DNA of 12,552 nucleotides from Desulfobacterales bacterium. Its GTDB lineage: Bacteria; Desulfobacterota; Desulfobacteria; Desulfobacterales; C00003060. Every line of letters begins with the position of its first letter. Position 1 is the stretch's first letter. Shown piece by piece: positions 12,285 to 12,552 of the stretch. The stretch covers positions 802,429 through 814,980 of the forward strand of contig CP070769.1 in assembly GCA_020347085.1 (NCBI GenBank). The letters run 5' to 3'. The notes beneath the pieces are model-generated. The model was not told the DNA's origin and searched no databases. It was given only the letters and a program-made list of their open reading frames with translations. Made by a program: the position numbers and the translations under genes.

Positions 12285-12552
12285 TTATTCTTTCCACCCC
12301 GTCCATATAGGGCCTGAGCGCCTCCGGGATGATGACGGACCCGTCTTCCTGCTGTAAGTTTTCCAGAATCGCCACCACGGTCCGGCCCACGGCCAACCCG
12401 GACCCGTTCAGGGTGTGAACCAGTTCAGTCCCCTTTCTCCCTTTTCTCCGAAAGCGAATGTTGCCCCGCCTAGCCTGAAAATCCTCGAAGTTACTGCACG
12501 AAGAGATCTCCCTGTATTTCTGCTGCCCGGCCATCCAGACCTCGATATCATA
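12274..12552 (-). CDS. serS: Seryl-tRNA synthetase, C-terminal part (5' end outside window)
   Basis: The frame is open to the right edge, so only about the last 92 residues are seen. They contain ISSCSNFEDFQARRGNIRFR and the class II motif 3 region LNGSGLAVGRTVVAILENLQ, with the motif 3 arginine in AVGRT, then DGSVIIPEALRPYM, the standard end of bacterial SerRS. The enzyme charges tRNA-Ser in the cytoplasm. The stop codon lies in the TTTAGG repeat at 12251-12284, so the last residues (TSA) are probably repeat-derived; this is beyond the conserved core and should not affect activity. It has the same orientation as thrC, separated by the cassette. Confidence 0.93.
   Translation of the reverse strand, partial: YDIEVWMAGQQKYREISSCSNFEDFQARRGNIRFRRKGRKGTELVHTLNGSGLAVGRTVVAILENLQQEDGSVIIPEALRPYMDGVERITSA

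Overview
The window looks like chromosomal DNA from a Gram-negative bacterium of the Desulfobacterota (deltaproteobacterial) kind. This is inferred from the style of the pilin genes, the zinc-ribbon threonine synthase, the radical SAM/B12-like protein and the types of small repeat cassette present; no search was run. The genes are full-length and well spaced, apart from two small decayed accessory genes sitting in repeat cassettes.

Layout. (1) 2-1783 (+): the C-terminal part of a large membrane protein related to YfhO / '6-pyruvoyl-tetrahydropterin synthase-related' proteins, ending in TPR repeats. (2) 1755-2468: a repeat-bounded cassette with a frameshifted GxxExxY (PD-(D/E)XK-like) gene between two 14-bp hairpins and an outer inverted repeat. 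(3) 2521-4583 (+): a two-gene operon of a B12-binding-type radical SAM enzyme and a family 2 glycosyltransferase, joined by a 4-nt overlap. (4) 4574-10377: a type IV pilus minor-pilin cluster on the minus strand, in the order fimT/gspH-like, pilV-like, pilW-like 2, pilX-like, then a plus-strand secreted-protein gene (6254-6811), then a second pilW-like gene. (5) 10569-12077 (-): threonine synthase. (6) 12091-12284: a second repeat cassette, holding a truncated four-helix-bundle (S23/IVS-type) gene between inverted TTTAGCTCATTTTAG repeats. (7) 12274-12552 (-): the C-terminal end of seryl-tRNA synthetase.

How the genes work together. FimT, PilV, PilW and PilX homologues are expected to form the priming or tip complex of a type IV pilus or pseudopilus. 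A near-consensus sigma-54 promoter lies just upstream of fimT. The two PilW-like proteins are paralogues with an unusual design: prepilin N-terminus, EF-hand-like acidic loop, long threonine-rich stalk of different length and repeat type in each, and a C-terminal two-cysteine domain. This suggests surface-displayed tip proteins with a length-variable stalk. No pilY1 is present here.

The most unusual material is the pair of small symmetric cassettes. Each consists of a short accessory gene of a family without settled function, flanked by inverted short repeats, inserted so that the repeat supplies the last codons of the neighbouring gene. Each carries a damaged gene (frameshift or truncation).
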